A stretch of 64,000 bases of DNA, taken from contig NZ_CP029197.1 of the NCBI RefSeq assembly GCF_008639165.1, positions 6,948,001 through 7,012,000 on the forward strand, in the 5' to 3' direction. Source of the DNA: Streptomyces venezuelae ATCC 10712. Lineage in GTDB: Bacteria > Actinomycetota > Actinomycetes > Streptomycetales > Streptomycetaceae. This document shows, piece by piece, positions 9,301 through 17,200 of the stretch; position 1 is the stretch's first letter, and each line of letters starts with the position of its first letter. The position numbers and the translations under genes were made by a program. The notes beneath the pieces are model-generated. The model was not told the origin of the DNA and searched no databases. It saw only the letters and a program-made list of their open reading frames with translations.

Positions 9301-10011
9301 GACCACCCCATCGCCTGGTGCCAGAGCTACGGAGGCGGCCGCTCCTTCTACACCGGAGGCGGCCACACCAAGGAGTCGTACGCCGAACCCGCCTTCCGTC
9401 AGCACCTGTTGGGCGGCCTCCGCTACGCCACCGGACAGGTCAAGGCCGACTGCCGACCCCAGACCGGAGCCCGCGACCTCTTCAACGGCGAAACCCACGA
9501 AGGCTGGAAGCAGGCAGGACCCGGCGGCTTCGACATCACCGACCGCGCCCTCCACTCCACCGGCGGCATGGGCATGCTCTGGTACCAGGCCAAGGAATTC
9601 CGGTCCTACTCCCTCACCCTCGACTGGAAACTCACCGGCGACTCCAACTCCGGCGTCTTCGTCGGCTTCCCCGCCAGTGACGACCCCTGGTCCGCCGTGA
9701 ACAACGGCTACGAGATCCAGATCGACGCCACCGACGCCCCCGACCGCACCACCGGCGCCGTCTACGGCTTCAAATCCGCCCAGCTCAAGGCCCGCGACCA
9801 GGCCCTGCGGCCCCCCGGCCAGTGGAACACGTACGAGATCCGGGTCCGGGGCGAACGCCTCCAGGTCTTCCTCAACGGCGTCAAGATCAACGACTTCACC
9901 AACACCGACCCGGCCCGCAGCCTCACCAGCGGCCACATCGGCATCCAGAACCACGGAGCCGCCGACCAGGCCGCCTTCCGCAACATCCGCCTCAAGGAAC
10001 TCCCCTCCTGA
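6319..10011 (+). CDS. Secreted multidomain sugar dehydrogenase/ThuA/3-keto-sugar hydrolase-like protein
   Basis: This 1230-residue exported protein has, in order: a signal peptide (1-30); a glucose/sorbosone-dehydrogenase (PQQ-type) beta-propeller at about 47-492; a PKD domain at about 494-580 (WDFGDGG, HTYRKNGTYTATVT); an unassigned beta region; a CBM6-like carbohydrate-binding domain at about 693-816 (AEHFDTQNGV, INDGDWISF); a ThuA domain at about 824-1047 (VLVFSRTAGFRHDSI, GGYMGIHAAADTEYDW); and a DUF1080 domain at about 1048-1230 (DLFNGETHEGWK, NSGVFVGF). DUF1080 is now associated with 3-keto-disaccharide hydrolysis. The combination suggests extracellular oxidation of a bound carbohydrate followed by cleavage of the keto-sugar; that sequence of events is inference. 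The GTG at 6319 has GGAGGA nine bases upstream. A strong terminator follows at 10071-10110. Confidence 0.9.
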   Translation: MHRKRLRPRTSLALLTVGLLALGAPQGLAAETDLAATAGATAPAAEEFQQVTLAKGGAEVGEPMSLAVLPDRSVLHTSRNGELRRTDAAGNTTVIGTVPVYSHDEEGLQGIGLDPDFARNKALYLYYAPPLDTPAGDAPENGTAADFARYDGVNRLSRFTLKADGTLDNASEKKVIDIPATRGICCHVGGDIDFDAQGNLYLSTGDDSNPFASDGYTPIDERPGRNPAFDARRTSGNTNDLRGKILRIKVADDGSYTVPDGNLFAPGTAKTRPEIYAMGFRNPFRFSVDKATGTLYVGDYGPDAGAADPRRGPAGQVEFARVTKPGNFGWPFCTGANDPYVDYDFATKTSGATYDCAALKNDSPYNTGLVDLPPAQPAWIPYNGGSVPEFGTGSESPMGGPVYRYDPANTSPVKFPEAYDGDFFAGEFGRRWIKRIDQDANGTVASINPVPWTGTQIMDMAFGPDGALYVLDYGTAWFGGDHNSGLYRIENATGGRSPVAEANANKTSGTAPLKVAFTSTGTTDGDGDPLTYTWDFGDGGTATTANPTHTYRKNGTYTATVTAKDPSGRTGSASVHVVVGNTAPKVTLELPAEGALFSFGDDIPFKVKVTDPEDGTIDCTKVKVTYILGHDSHGHPVTSANGCSGTIKTSADGGHDDDANIFAVFDAEYTDGGGGGQAALTTHDQAKLQPRHRQAEHFDTQNGVNLFDKTQANGGRTVGDINDGDWISFTPYNLSGATTLTARVSSGGNGGFLEVRTGSPTGPLHGSAPVPVTGSWETFQDVDVPLRNLPRKTTALFLVFKGGTGALYDVDDFTVSSTPVNRDAKRVLVFSRTAGFRHDSIDTGTTALKELGATSGITVDSTEEPRQFTTNNLARYDAVVFLSTTGDVLNAEQQTAFENYVSTGGGYMGIHAAADTEYDWSFYGGLVGAHFQSHPQIQPATVRAEDHTHPATAHLDGPWQRTDEWYNYRTNPRGQARVLATLDETTYQGGTMKGDHPIAWCQSYGGGRSFYTGGGHTKESYAEPAFRQHLLGGLRYATGQVKADCRPQTGARDLFNGETHEGWKQAGPGGFDITDRALHSTGGMGMLWYQAKEFRSYSLTLDWKLTGDSNSGVFVGFPASDDPWSAVNNGYEIQIDATDAPDRTTGAVYGFKSAQLKARDQALRPPGQWNTYEIRVRGERLQVFLNGVKINDFTNTDPARSLTSGHIGIQNHGAADQAAFRNIRLKELPS

Positions 10012-10070
10012 CACCCCTGACGGAAACCCCCACCCGCGCTCCCGCACCCCACTGACGGGAGCCCCCGGAC

Positions 10071-10110
10071 GACGGTGGGCGGGGCGGCGCCGTACCCCCC
10101 GCCCACCGTC
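10071..10110 (+). terminator. Intrinsic terminator after the multidomain dehydrogenase
   Basis: A perfect 14-base stem (GACGGTGGGCGGGG, 10071-10084, with its complement at 10097-10110) encloses a 12-base loop. There is no T tract, which is usual in Streptomyces. It separates the 6319 gene from the ebo-type cluster beginning at 10161. Confidence 0.75.
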
Positions 10111-10160
10111 ACCACCCCCACCACCTCTCTCTCCGCTGGACGAGCAAGGAGGCCGACGCC

Positions 10161-11306
10161 ATGACCCACGGAACCCGCACCGGAATCTGGCTCATCGGAG
10201 CCAGAGGCTCCGTCGCCACCACCACCGTGGCCGGCTGCGCCGCCCTCGTCGCCGGACTCCACCCACCCACCGGCATGGCCACCGAAACCCCCGAACTCGC
10301 CGACAGCGGCCTGCCCCCGCTCGCCTCCCTCGTCTTCGGCGGCCACGACACCACCGACTGCCCGCTCCCCAAACGGGCCGAACAACTCACCACCGCCGGA
10401 GTCCTCCCGCACGGCCTCGCCCAGGCCGTCACCCGCGAACTCGAAGCGGCCGACCGCGAGATCCGCCCCGGCGGACCCGCCCCCGGAGACACCCGCACCG
10501 ACGAACAACTCGTCACCGCCTTCACCCACGACCTGACGGACTTCCGTCACCGCATTGGCCTGGACCGCGTCGTGGTCGTCAATGTGGCCTCCACGGAGCC
10601 GGCGTCGGGGGGCGTCGGGCTCCCACCCAGCAGCCTCTACGCCGCGGCCGCGCTCCGCGCCGGGTGCCCGTACGTCAACTTCACCCCGTCCACCGGACTG
10701 CGCCACCCCAGCCTCGCCGCCCCGCTCGCCGCCAGCGGACTGCCCCACGCCGGCCGCGACGGCAAGACCGGCCAGACCCTCCTGCGTGCCGTCCTCGCCC
10801 CGATGTTCCGCCAGCGCGCCCTGACCGTACGCGCCTGGTCCGGCAGCAACCTCCTCGGCGGCGGCGACGGAGCCGCCCTCGCCGACCCCGAGGCCGCCGC
10901 CGCCAAGAACGCCGGCAAGGAACGCGTCCTCACCGACACCCTCGGCACCCGCGTCGAAGGCCAGGTCCACATCGACGACGTCCCCGCCCTGGGGGAGTGG
11001 AAGACCGCCTGGGACCACATCGCCTTCGACGGCTTCCTCGGCACCCGCATGATCCTCCAGACCCTCTGGCAGGGCTGCGACTCCGCCCTCGCCGCCCCCC
11101 TCGTCCTCGACCTCGCCCGCCTCACCGCCCGCGCCCACGAGAAGGGGACCGCCGGCGCCCTGGAAGACCTCGCCTTCTACTTCAAGGACCCCGAAGGCAC
11201 CCCGCCGGCCTCCCTCGCGGACCAGTACGCCAGACTGCTGGCCTTCGGCCGCACCCTCGCCGACCCGCCCCGCCCGGAACACCCGGCCACGGAGCCGACC
11301 CGATGA
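10161..11306 (+). CDS. Inositol-3-phosphate-synthase-like cyclase, first gene of the ebo-type cluster
   Basis: This 381-residue protein belongs to the myo-inositol-1-phosphate synthase family, which makes a carbocycle from glucose 6-phosphate with NAD. The dinucleotide-binding motif WLIGARGSVATTT is at residues 9-21. Further family stretches are VVNVASTEP, NFTPSTGL, GKTGQTLLR, SGSNLLGGGDG (typically SYNHLGNNDG in canonical enzymes) and FDGFLGTRM. It differs enough from housekeeping synthases that its substrate may differ. GGAGG precedes the ATG. Its stop overlaps the UbiA gene (ATGA). In cyanobacterial ebo clusters the carbocyclase role is held by a 3-dehydroquinate-synthase-like EboD, so this may be a functional replacement. 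Confidence 0.85.
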   Translation: MTHGTRTGIWLIGARGSVATTTVAGCAALVAGLHPPTGMATETPELADSGLPPLASLVFGGHDTTDCPLPKRAEQLTTAGVLPHGLAQAVTRELEAADREIRPGGPAPGDTRTDEQLVTAFTHDLTDFRHRIGLDRVVVVNVASTEPASGGVGLPPSSLYAAAALRAGCPYVNFTPSTGLRHPSLAAPLAASGLPHAGRDGKTGQTLLRAVLAPMFRQRALTVRAWSGSNLLGGGDGAALADPEAAAAKNAGKERVLTDTLGTRVEGQVHIDDVPALGEWKTAWDHIAFDGFLGTRMILQTLWQGCDSALAAPLVLDLARLTARAHEKGTAGALEDLAFYFKDPEGTPPASLADQYARLLAFGRTLADPPRPEHPATEPTR

Positions 11307-12223
11307 CGAGGCGCGCCGGACGAGCGCGGGCCTGGGCCGAACTCCTCCGCGTCTCGGCCCTGCCCTCCGTCCCCGGCGACGCCCTCGCCGGAGCCGCGGC
11401 CGCCGGGGCCCGCCCCGGCCGCGGCACCCTGAGCGCGATCGGCTCCTCGCTCTGCCTGTACGAGGCGGGGATGGCCCTCAACGACTGGGCCGACCGCGCC
11501 GAGGACGCCGCCGAACGCCCCCACCGCCCGCTGCCCTCCGGCCGCATCACACCCTCCGCCGCCCTGACGGCATCGGCGGCCCTGACGGCGGCCGGCCTCG
11601 CCCTCGCCGCCCGCGCGGGCCGCCCCGCCCTCACGGTGGCCACCGCCCTCGCCACCACCGTCTGGGCCTACGACCTCGGCCTCAAACACACCCCGGCCGG
11701 CCCCGCCACCATGGCCACCGCCCGAGCCCTCGACCTCCTCCTCGGCGCCACGGCCTCCGCCACCACCCCGGCGGCAGGCGCCGCCCGGTCGGGCGGGCCG
11801 GTCCGCGCGCTCCCGTCCGCGCTCCTCCTCGGGGCACACACCTACGCCGTCACCGCCGTCTCCCGCCACGAGACCCACGGCGGCTCCACCCGCACCCCGC
11901 TCGCCGCCCTCGCCATCACCCTGGCCGTGGCCGTAGCGGCATCAGGGGCGGCGCCCTCCGCGTCGCCGGACCGGCGGCCCACCGCACTCCTTCCCTCCCT
12001 CCTGGCGCCGGTCTACGCCCGCACCCCCGCCACCCTCCTCCTGCACGCCGCGCTCAACCCCTCCGCGGCGCTCACCGAACGGGCCGTCGGTGGCGGAATC
12101 CGGGCCACCATCCCCCTCCAGGCCGCGCTCGCCGCCCGGGCCGGCTCCCCGGGAACCGCACTCGCCCTGCTGGGCCTCGTCCCGGCCGCCCGAGCCCTCG
12201 CCCGGAAGGTCAGCCCGACATGA
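11303..12223 (+). CDS. eboC: UbiA-family prenyltransferase (EboC-like)
   Basis: This is a 306-residue polytopic membrane protein. The first Asp-rich motif NDWADRAED (residues 60-68, N-D-x2-D-x3-D) is the prenyl-diphosphate/Mg site of the UbiA superfamily, followed by RPHRPLPSG. The second conserved loop contains YDLGLKHTPAG. It would transfer an isoprenoid chain to a polar acceptor at the membrane. The ATG at 11303 lies inside the preceding stop (ATGA) and its own stop overlaps the next ATG, so translation is coupled in both directions. By position and family it corresponds to EboC. The acceptor may be the product of the upstream cyclase, which is inference. Confidence 0.85.
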   Translation: MTRRAGRARAWAELLRVSALPSVPGDALAGAAAAGARPGRGTLSAIGSSLCLYEAGMALNDWADRAEDAAERPHRPLPSGRITPSAALTASAALTAAGLALAARAGRPALTVATALATTVWAYDLGLKHTPAGPATMATARALDLLLGATASATTPAAGAARSGGPVRALPSALLLGAHTYAVTAVSRHETHGGSTRTPLAALAITLAVAVAASGAAPSASPDRRPTALLPSLLAPVYARTPATLLLHAALNPSAALTERAVGGGIRATIPLQAALAARAGSPGTALALLGLVPAARALARKVSPT

Positions 12224-13110
12224 ACAGCGACCGCTTCCGCCCTCCCCTCGCCCGCCCCCGGCTGGGGTACGGAACCAACGGCCTCGCCGATCTCCGGCTC
12301 GACGACGCGCTCGGGCTGCTCGCCGACCTCGGCTACGACGGTGTCGGGCTGACCCTCGACCACATGCACCTCGACCCGCTCGCCCCCGACCTGGCCGCCC
12401 GCACCGCCCGGGTCGCCCGGCGGCTGGGCGAGGTGGGGCTCGGCGTGACGGTCGAGACCGGCGGCCGCTACGTCCTCGACCCGCACCGCAAGCACGGCCC
12501 TTCACTGCTCGACCCGGACCCCGAGGACCGCGCCGCCCGCGTCCGGCTGCTGCTGCGAGCCGTGCGGATCGCGGCCGAACTCGGCGCGCACGCCCTGCAC
12601 TGCTTCAGCGGCGTCCTCCCCGCCGGCACCTCGCCCGACGAAGGATGGCAGCGGCTCGCCGGAGCGCTCGCCCCCGTCGCCGAGGCCGCCGAAGCCGCCC
12701 GCGTCCCCCTCGCCGTCGAACCCGAACCCGGCCACCTCCTCGCCACTCTCAGCGACTTCCACCACCTGCGAGGACTCCTCGGCGCGCCCCCACCGGCCGT
12801 CCTCGGCCTCACCCTCGACGTCGGCCACTGCCAGTGCCTCGAACCCCTCCCTCCCGCCGACTGCCTGCGCGCCGCCGCGCCCTGGGTGCACCACATCCAG
12901 ATCGAGGACATGCGCCGCGGTGTCCACGAGCACCTCCCGTTCGGCGACGGGGAGATCGACTTCCCTCCGGTGCTCGCCGCCCTCGCCGAACTCACCGCCG
13001 CCGGCTACCCCGGGCTGACCGTCGTCGAACTGCCCCGGCACTCCCACGCCGGGCCCGAACTCGCCCGCACCTCCCTCTCCTTCCTCCGCCGGGAGGCCCC
13101 GCCATGCTGA
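12220..13110 (+). CDS. Sugar phosphate isomerase/epimerase TIM barrel within the ebo-type cluster
   Basis: This 296-residue xylose-isomerase-like TIM barrel has likely metal ligands E167 (AVEPEPGH), D200 and H203 (LTLDVGHCQC), a His in the 225-238 region (HHIQIED, GVHEHLPFGDGEID) and E270 (TVVELPRHSH). The HLPFGDGEID pattern resembles hydroxypyruvate-isomerase and IolI-like proteins. The ATG is embedded in the UbiA stop, and its own stop overlaps the EboA gene by seven bases. It is a different protein from the EboE-like TIM barrel at 14531, so the operon holds two. The substrate is unknown. Confidence 0.85.
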   Translation: MNSDRFRPPLARPRLGYGTNGLADLRLDDALGLLADLGYDGVGLTLDHMHLDPLAPDLAARTARVARRLGEVGLGVTVETGGRYVLDPHRKHGPSLLDPDPEDRAARVRLLLRAVRIAAELGAHALHCFSGVLPAGTSPDEGWQRLAGALAPVAEAAEAARVPLAVEPEPGHLLATLSDFHHLRGLLGAPPPAVLGLTLDVGHCQCLEPLPPADCLRAAAPWVHHIQIEDMRRGVHEHLPFGDGEIDFPPVLAALAELTAAGYPGLTVVELPRHSHAGPELARTSLSFLRREAPPC

Positions 13111-13673
13111 CCCCCACGCCCACCGCCACCGCCCGCGCCTGGCTGGACTCCGCCCTCACGGAAGCCGGCGCCCGCGCCCCCGGCTGGGAGGAGCGCTTCG
13201 TCACCGCCGGACGGCACTGCGGGCGCGAGCACGCGGACGAGGCCCGCACCCTTCTCCTCCGGGCGGCCGCCGCCGGACCCGACACCCTCACCCGGCTCTA
13301 CCACCACGGCACCGCCGCCGAGCGCCGCGCCGTCCTCCTGGCCCTCCCCTCCCTCGTCACCGGCCCCGAGGCCGTGCCCCTCGTCGAAGACGCCCTCCGC
13401 ACCCACGACACCACGCTGCTCGCCGCCGCCCTCGGCCCCTACGCCGCCACCCACCTCACCCCGCACGCCTGGCGGCACGCCGTCCTCAAATGCCTCTTCA
13501 CCGGCGTCCCCGTCACGACCGTCGCCGGACTCGCCGAGCGAGCCGCCGGGGACACCGAACTCGCCCGGATGCTCACCGACCACGCCGCCGAACGCACCGC
13601 CGCCGGGCGCGACCTGCCCGCCGGTCTCTCCCTCGTCCTCGCCCTCACCGCCCCCGCCGAGGAGCCCTCCTGA
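13104..13673 (+). CDS. eboA: EboA domain-containing protein
   Basis: This 189-residue, all-helical, soluble protein matches the EboA family in size and pattern: EERFVTAGRHCGREHADEART, LTRLYHHGTAAERRAVLLAL, DALRTHDTTLLAAALGPYA and AWRHAVLKCLFTGVPV. EboA has no known biochemical activity. It is the namesake of clusters required for precursor export in cyanobacterial scytonemin synthesis. The ATG at 13104 overlaps the upstream stop, and its TGA (13671-13673) overlaps the ATG of the TatD-like gene. I recognise the family from the helical pattern and the flanking EboB, EboC, EboE and EboF homologues. Confidence 0.82.
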   Translation: MLTPTPTATARAWLDSALTEAGARAPGWEERFVTAGRHCGREHADEARTLLLRAAAAGPDTLTRLYHHGTAAERRAVLLALPSLVTGPEAVPLVEDALRTHDTTLLAAALGPYAATHLTPHAWRHAVLKCLFTGVPVTTVAGLAERAAGDTELARMLTDHAAERTAAGRDLPAGLSLVLALTAPAEEPS

Positions 13674-14521
13674 TGCGCATCTTCGACCCCCACATCCACA
13701 TGACCTCGCGCACCACGGACGACTACCGCGCCATGTACGACGCCGGTGTCCGGGCCCTCGTCGAACCCTCCTTCTGGCTCGGCCAGCCGCGCACCTCCCC
13801 GGCCTCCTTCCTCGACTACTTCGACTCCCTCCTCGGCTGGGAGCCGTTCCGCGCGGCCCAGCACGGCATCGCCCACCACTGCGCCCTCGCCCTCAACCCG
13901 AAGGAGGCCAACGACCCCCGCTGCACCCCCGTCCTCGACGTCCTGCCCCGCCATCTCGCCAAGGACGGCGTCGTCGCCGTCGGCGAGATCGGCTACGACT
14001 CCATGACACCCGCCGAGGACACCGCCCTCGCCGCCCAGCTCCAGCTCGCCGCCGACCACGGTCTGCCGGCCCTCGTCCACACCCCGCACCGCGACAAGCT
14101 CACCGGACTGCGCCGCACGATCGACGTCGTCCGCGAGTCCGCGCTCGCCCCCGACCGCGTCCTTCTCGACCACCTCAACGAGACGACCGTCAAGGAGGCC
14201 GCCGACAGCGGCGCCTGGCTCGGCTTCTCCGTCTATCCCGACACCAAGATGGACGAGGCGAGGACGGTCACGATCCTCAAGGAGTACGGAACGGGCCGCG
14301 TCCTGGTGAACTCGGCCGCCGACTGGGGCCGCAGCGACCCGCTCAAGACCCGCGCGGTCGCCGACGCCATGCTCGCCGCCGGATTCACGGACGACGACGT
14401 CGACCAGGTCCTCTGGCGCAACCCCGTCGCCTTCTACGGCCTCAGCGGCCGTCTCCACCTCGACGTACCCACCCCGCCCGACCTGCACGAGGGCAACTCC
14501 GTCCGCCGTGGCGGGGAATGA
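13673..14521 (+). CDS. eboB: TatD-family metal-dependent hydrolase (EboB-like)
   Basis: This 282-residue amidohydrolase-superfamily TIM barrel carries the metal site: H7 and H9 (FDPHIH), a bridging Glu in VGEIGYDS, His residues in ALVHTPHRDK and LLDHLNE, and a final Asp in NSAADWGRSDPL. These match TatD-like phosphoesterases and hydrolases and the EboB subgroup. The start ATG shares bases with the EboA stop (TGATG). The EboE-like gene follows nine bases downstream. It presumably hydrolyses a phosphate or amide in the Ebo pathway, but no substrate is established. Confidence 0.85.
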   Translation: MRIFDPHIHMTSRTTDDYRAMYDAGVRALVEPSFWLGQPRTSPASFLDYFDSLLGWEPFRAAQHGIAHHCALALNPKEANDPRCTPVLDVLPRHLAKDGVVAVGEIGYDSMTPAEDTALAAQLQLAADHGLPALVHTPHRDKLTGLRRTIDVVRESALAPDRVLLDHLNETTVKEAADSGAWLGFSVYPDTKMDEARTVTILKEYGTGRVLVNSAADWGRSDPLKTRAVADAMLAAGFTDDDVDQVLWRNPVAFYGLSGRLHLDVPTPPDLHEGNSVRRGGE

Positions 14522-14530
14522 GGCGCCGCC

Positions 14531-15724
14531 ATGCGCTTCCGGCACCCCGACGGCTCCACCGTCCACCTCGCCTACTGCACCAACGTGCACCCCGCCGAGA
14601 CCCTCGACGGCGTCCTCGCCCAGCTCCGCGACCACTGCGAACCGGTCCGCCGCCGCCTCGGCCGCGACCGCCTCGGCATCGGACTCTGGCTCGCCAGGGA
14701 CGCCGCGCGCACCCTGACCACCGACCCCGCCTCGCTCCGCGCCCTGCGCGCCGCACTCGACCGCCGCGGCCTCGAAGTGGTCACCCTGAACGGCTTCCCG
14801 TACGAAGGCTTCGGTGCCGACGAGGTAAAGTACCGCGTCTACCGGCCCGACTGGACGAGCCCCGAACGCCTCGCCCACACCACCGACCTGGCCCGGCTCC
14901 TCGCCGCGCTGCTCCCCGAGGACGTCACCGAGGGGTCCGTCTCCACCCTGCCCCTCGCCTGGCGCACCCCGTTCGACGCGGCGGCCGCCGCCACCGCCCG
15001 TGCCTCGCTGACCACGCTCGCCGGACGGCTCGACGCGCTCGAGGAGCTCACCGGGAGGAGCATCCGGATCGGGCTCGAACCCGAGCCGGGCTGCACGGTC
15101 GAGACCGTCGCCGACGCGGTCGCCGCCCTCGCCGACGTACCGAGCCCCCGGATCGGCGTCTGCCTGGACACCTGCCATCTCGCGACCTCCTTCGAGGATC
15201 CGCGCACCGCCCTGGACTCCCTGGCGGCCGCCGGCATCCCGGTGCCCAAGGCCCAGCTGTCCGCGGCGCTCCACGCCGAGCACCCCCACCTCCCCGAGGT
15301 GAAGGCCGCGCTCGCCGCCTTCGCCGAACCCCGCTTCCTCCACCAGACCCGTACCAGGACGGCGGCCGGCCTGCGCGGCACCGACGACCTCCCCGAAGCC
15401 TTCGCCACGTCCGACGCCCTGATCACCACCACCCCCGGACTGCCGGACGCCACGCCCTGGCGCGCCCACTTCCACGTCCCGCTGCACGCTCCACCCGCCC
15501 CTCCGCTCAGCTCCACGCTCCCCGTCCTGACGGAGACCCTCGGTCTCCTCGTCGGCGGCCCGCACCCGCGGACCCGGCACCTGGAGGTCGAGACGTACAC
15601 CTGGCAGGCCCTGCCTCCCGACCGGCGGCCCCGCACCCGGGCCCGGCTCGCCGACGGCATCGCCGCCGAACTGACCCTGGCCCGCGATCTGCTGACCGAC
15701 CTCGGCCTCAAGGAACTGCCATGA
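14531..15724 (+). CDS. eboE: EboE-like metabolite traffic protein (TIM barrel)
   Basis: This 397-residue protein has a xylose-isomerase-like barrel with an extended C-terminal part, as in EboE. Distinctive stretches are LAYCTNVHPAETLDGVLAQL at the N terminus, VVTLNGFPYEGFG, the Glu in RIGLEPEPGC, the Asp/His pair in VCLDTCHLATSFEDP, and HFHVPLHAPP followed by HLEVETYTWQALP. The His/Asp/Glu set suggests a bound divalent metal. Its stop overlaps the ATG of the EboF-like gene. EboE proteins are required for periplasmic delivery of scytonemin precursors in Nostoc; their chemistry is unknown. Confidence 0.85.
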   Translation: MRFRHPDGSTVHLAYCTNVHPAETLDGVLAQLRDHCEPVRRRLGRDRLGIGLWLARDAARTLTTDPASLRALRAALDRRGLEVVTLNGFPYEGFGADEVKYRVYRPDWTSPERLAHTTDLARLLAALLPEDVTEGSVSTLPLAWRTPFDAAAAATARASLTTLAGRLDALEELTGRSIRIGLEPEPGCTVETVADAVAALADVPSPRIGVCLDTCHLATSFEDPRTALDSLAAAGIPVPKAQLSAALHAEHPHLPEVKAALAAFAEPRFLHQTRTRTAAGLRGTDDLPEAFATSDALITTTPGLPDATPWRAHFHVPLHAPPAPPLSSTLPVLTETLGLLVGGPHPRTRHLEVETYTWQALPPDRRPRTRARLADGIAAELTLARDLLTDLGLKELP

Positions 15725-17130
15725 GCGACCCCGCCCCCGTGTCCGCACCCGCACCCACCCCCCTCCTGGTCCTCGACGTCGTCGGTCTCACCCCACGGCT
15801 GCTGCCGCACATGCCCCACCTGTCGGCCCTCGCCCGCAGCGGCTCCCAGGCCCCGCTGTCCACCGTCCTCCCCGCCGTCACCTGCACGGCGCAGACCACC
15901 TTCCTCACCGGCACCCTCCCCGCCGAGCACGGCATCGTCGGCAACGGCTGGTACTTCCGGGACCTCGGCGACGTCCTGCTGTGGCGCCAGCACAACGGCC
16001 TCGTCTCCGGCGACCGCCTCTGGGACGCCGCCCGCCGCACCCACCCCGGCTACACCGTCGCCAACATCTGCTGGTGGTACGCGATGGGCGCCGACACCGA
16101 CATCACCGTCACCCCGCGCCCCGTCTACTACGCCGACGGCCGCAAGGAACCCGACTGCTACACCCGGCCGCCGGCCCTGCACGACGAACTCACCGAGAAG
16201 TTCGGCACGTTCCCCCTGTTCCACTTCTGGGGACCCGGCGCCGACCTCGTCTCCAGCCGCTGGATCGTCGACGCCACCCGCCACATCCTGCGCACCCGCC
16301 GCCCCGACCTCGCCCTCTGCTACGTCCCGCACCTCGACTACGACCTCCAGCGCTTCGGCCCGGACGACCCGCGCTCCTTCCGCGCCGCCGCCGCGCTCGA
16401 CACCGTCCTCGCCCCGCTCCTCGCCGAGGCGCGAGCCGAGGGACGCACCGTCGTCGTCCTCTCCGAGTACGGCATCACCCGGGTCGACCGGCCCGTGGAC
16501 ATCAACCGCGCCCTGCGCCGGGCCGGCCTCCTGGAGGTCCACACCCAGGACGGCATGGAGTACCTGGACCCGATGACCTCCCGGGCCTTCGCCGTCGCCG
16601 ACCACCAGATCGCCCACGTCTACGTCCGGCGCCCCACCGACCTGCCGGCCGTCCGGGAAGCCCTCGCGGACCTTCCGGGTCTGGAGAGGCTCCTCGACGA
16701 CGCCGGCAAGAAGGAACACGGCCTCGACCACCCGCGCTCGGGGGAGCTGGTCGCCCTCGCCGAGCCCGACTCCTGGTTCACGTACTACTACTGGCTCGAC
16801 GACGCCCGCGCCCCCGACTTCGCACGGCTCGTGGAGATCCACCGCAAGCCCGGCTACGACCCCGCCGAACTCCTCATGGACCCGCTCGACCCCTACGTAC
16901 GGGTCAAGGCGGCCAGGGAGCTCGCGCGGAAGAAGCTCGGTATGAGGTACCGGCTCGCGGTCGTCCCGCTCGACCCCTCACCCCTCCGCGGCAGCCACGG
17001 CCGCCTCCCCGCGAGCGTCGACAGTCCCGACGGTCCGCTCATCCTGTGCTCCACCCCCCGCGCCCTGGACGGCCGCGTCGCGGCCACCGATGTGAAGAAC
17101 CTGCTGCTCAGGCTGGCCGGAGTCGACTGA
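15721..17130 (+). CDS. eboF: Nucleotide pyrophosphatase/phosphodiesterase of the alkaline phosphatase superfamily (EboF-like)
   Basis: This 469-residue protein belongs to the type I phosphodiesterase/nucleotide pyrophosphatase family. The first metal Asp is in LLVLDVVGLTPRLL, and the nucleophile Thr is in AVTCTAQTTFLTGTLPAEHG. Later ligands appear in YVPHLDYDLQRFG (Asp/His), LSEYGITRVDRPVDIN and VADHQIAHVYV. No signal peptide is visible, so it probably acts in the cytoplasm or at the inner membrane face. It ends the overlapping seven-gene run. It could release a phospho-head group or nucleotide from a membrane-bound precursor; that is inference from family and context. Confidence 0.87.
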   Translation: MSDPAPVSAPAPTPLLVLDVVGLTPRLLPHMPHLSALARSGSQAPLSTVLPAVTCTAQTTFLTGTLPAEHGIVGNGWYFRDLGDVLLWRQHNGLVSGDRLWDAARRTHPGYTVANICWWYAMGADTDITVTPRPVYYADGRKEPDCYTRPPALHDELTEKFGTFPLFHFWGPGADLVSSRWIVDATRHILRTRRPDLALCYVPHLDYDLQRFGPDDPRSFRAAAALDTVLAPLLAEARAEGRTVVVLSEYGITRVDRPVDINRALRRAGLLEVHTQDGMEYLDPMTSRAFAVADHQIAHVYVRRPTDLPAVREALADLPGLERLLDDAGKKEHGLDHPRSGELVALAEPDSWFTYYYWLDDARAPDFARLVEIHRKPGYDPAELLMDPLDPYVRVKAARELARKKLGMRYRLAVVPLDPSPLRGSHGRLPASVDSPDGPLILCSTPRALDGRVAATDVKNLLLRLAGVD

Positions 17131-17190
17131 ACGACCTCGCTCCGGAACCCGCTGAATCAAGTGAAGCAGGCCCTGACGACACCCAAGGAG

Positions 17191-17199
17191 TTATCCACA
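17191..17199. promoter_or_regulatory. TTATCCACA, DnaA-box-like nonamer at a ribosome-binding site
   Basis: The nonamer matches the classical DnaA box exactly. It sits between an AAGGAG ribosome site and the ATG at 17201. Only one copy is seen here, so it does not form an origin. It may be coincidence or a single regulatory DnaA site. Confidence 0.35.
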
Positions 17200-17200
17200 G

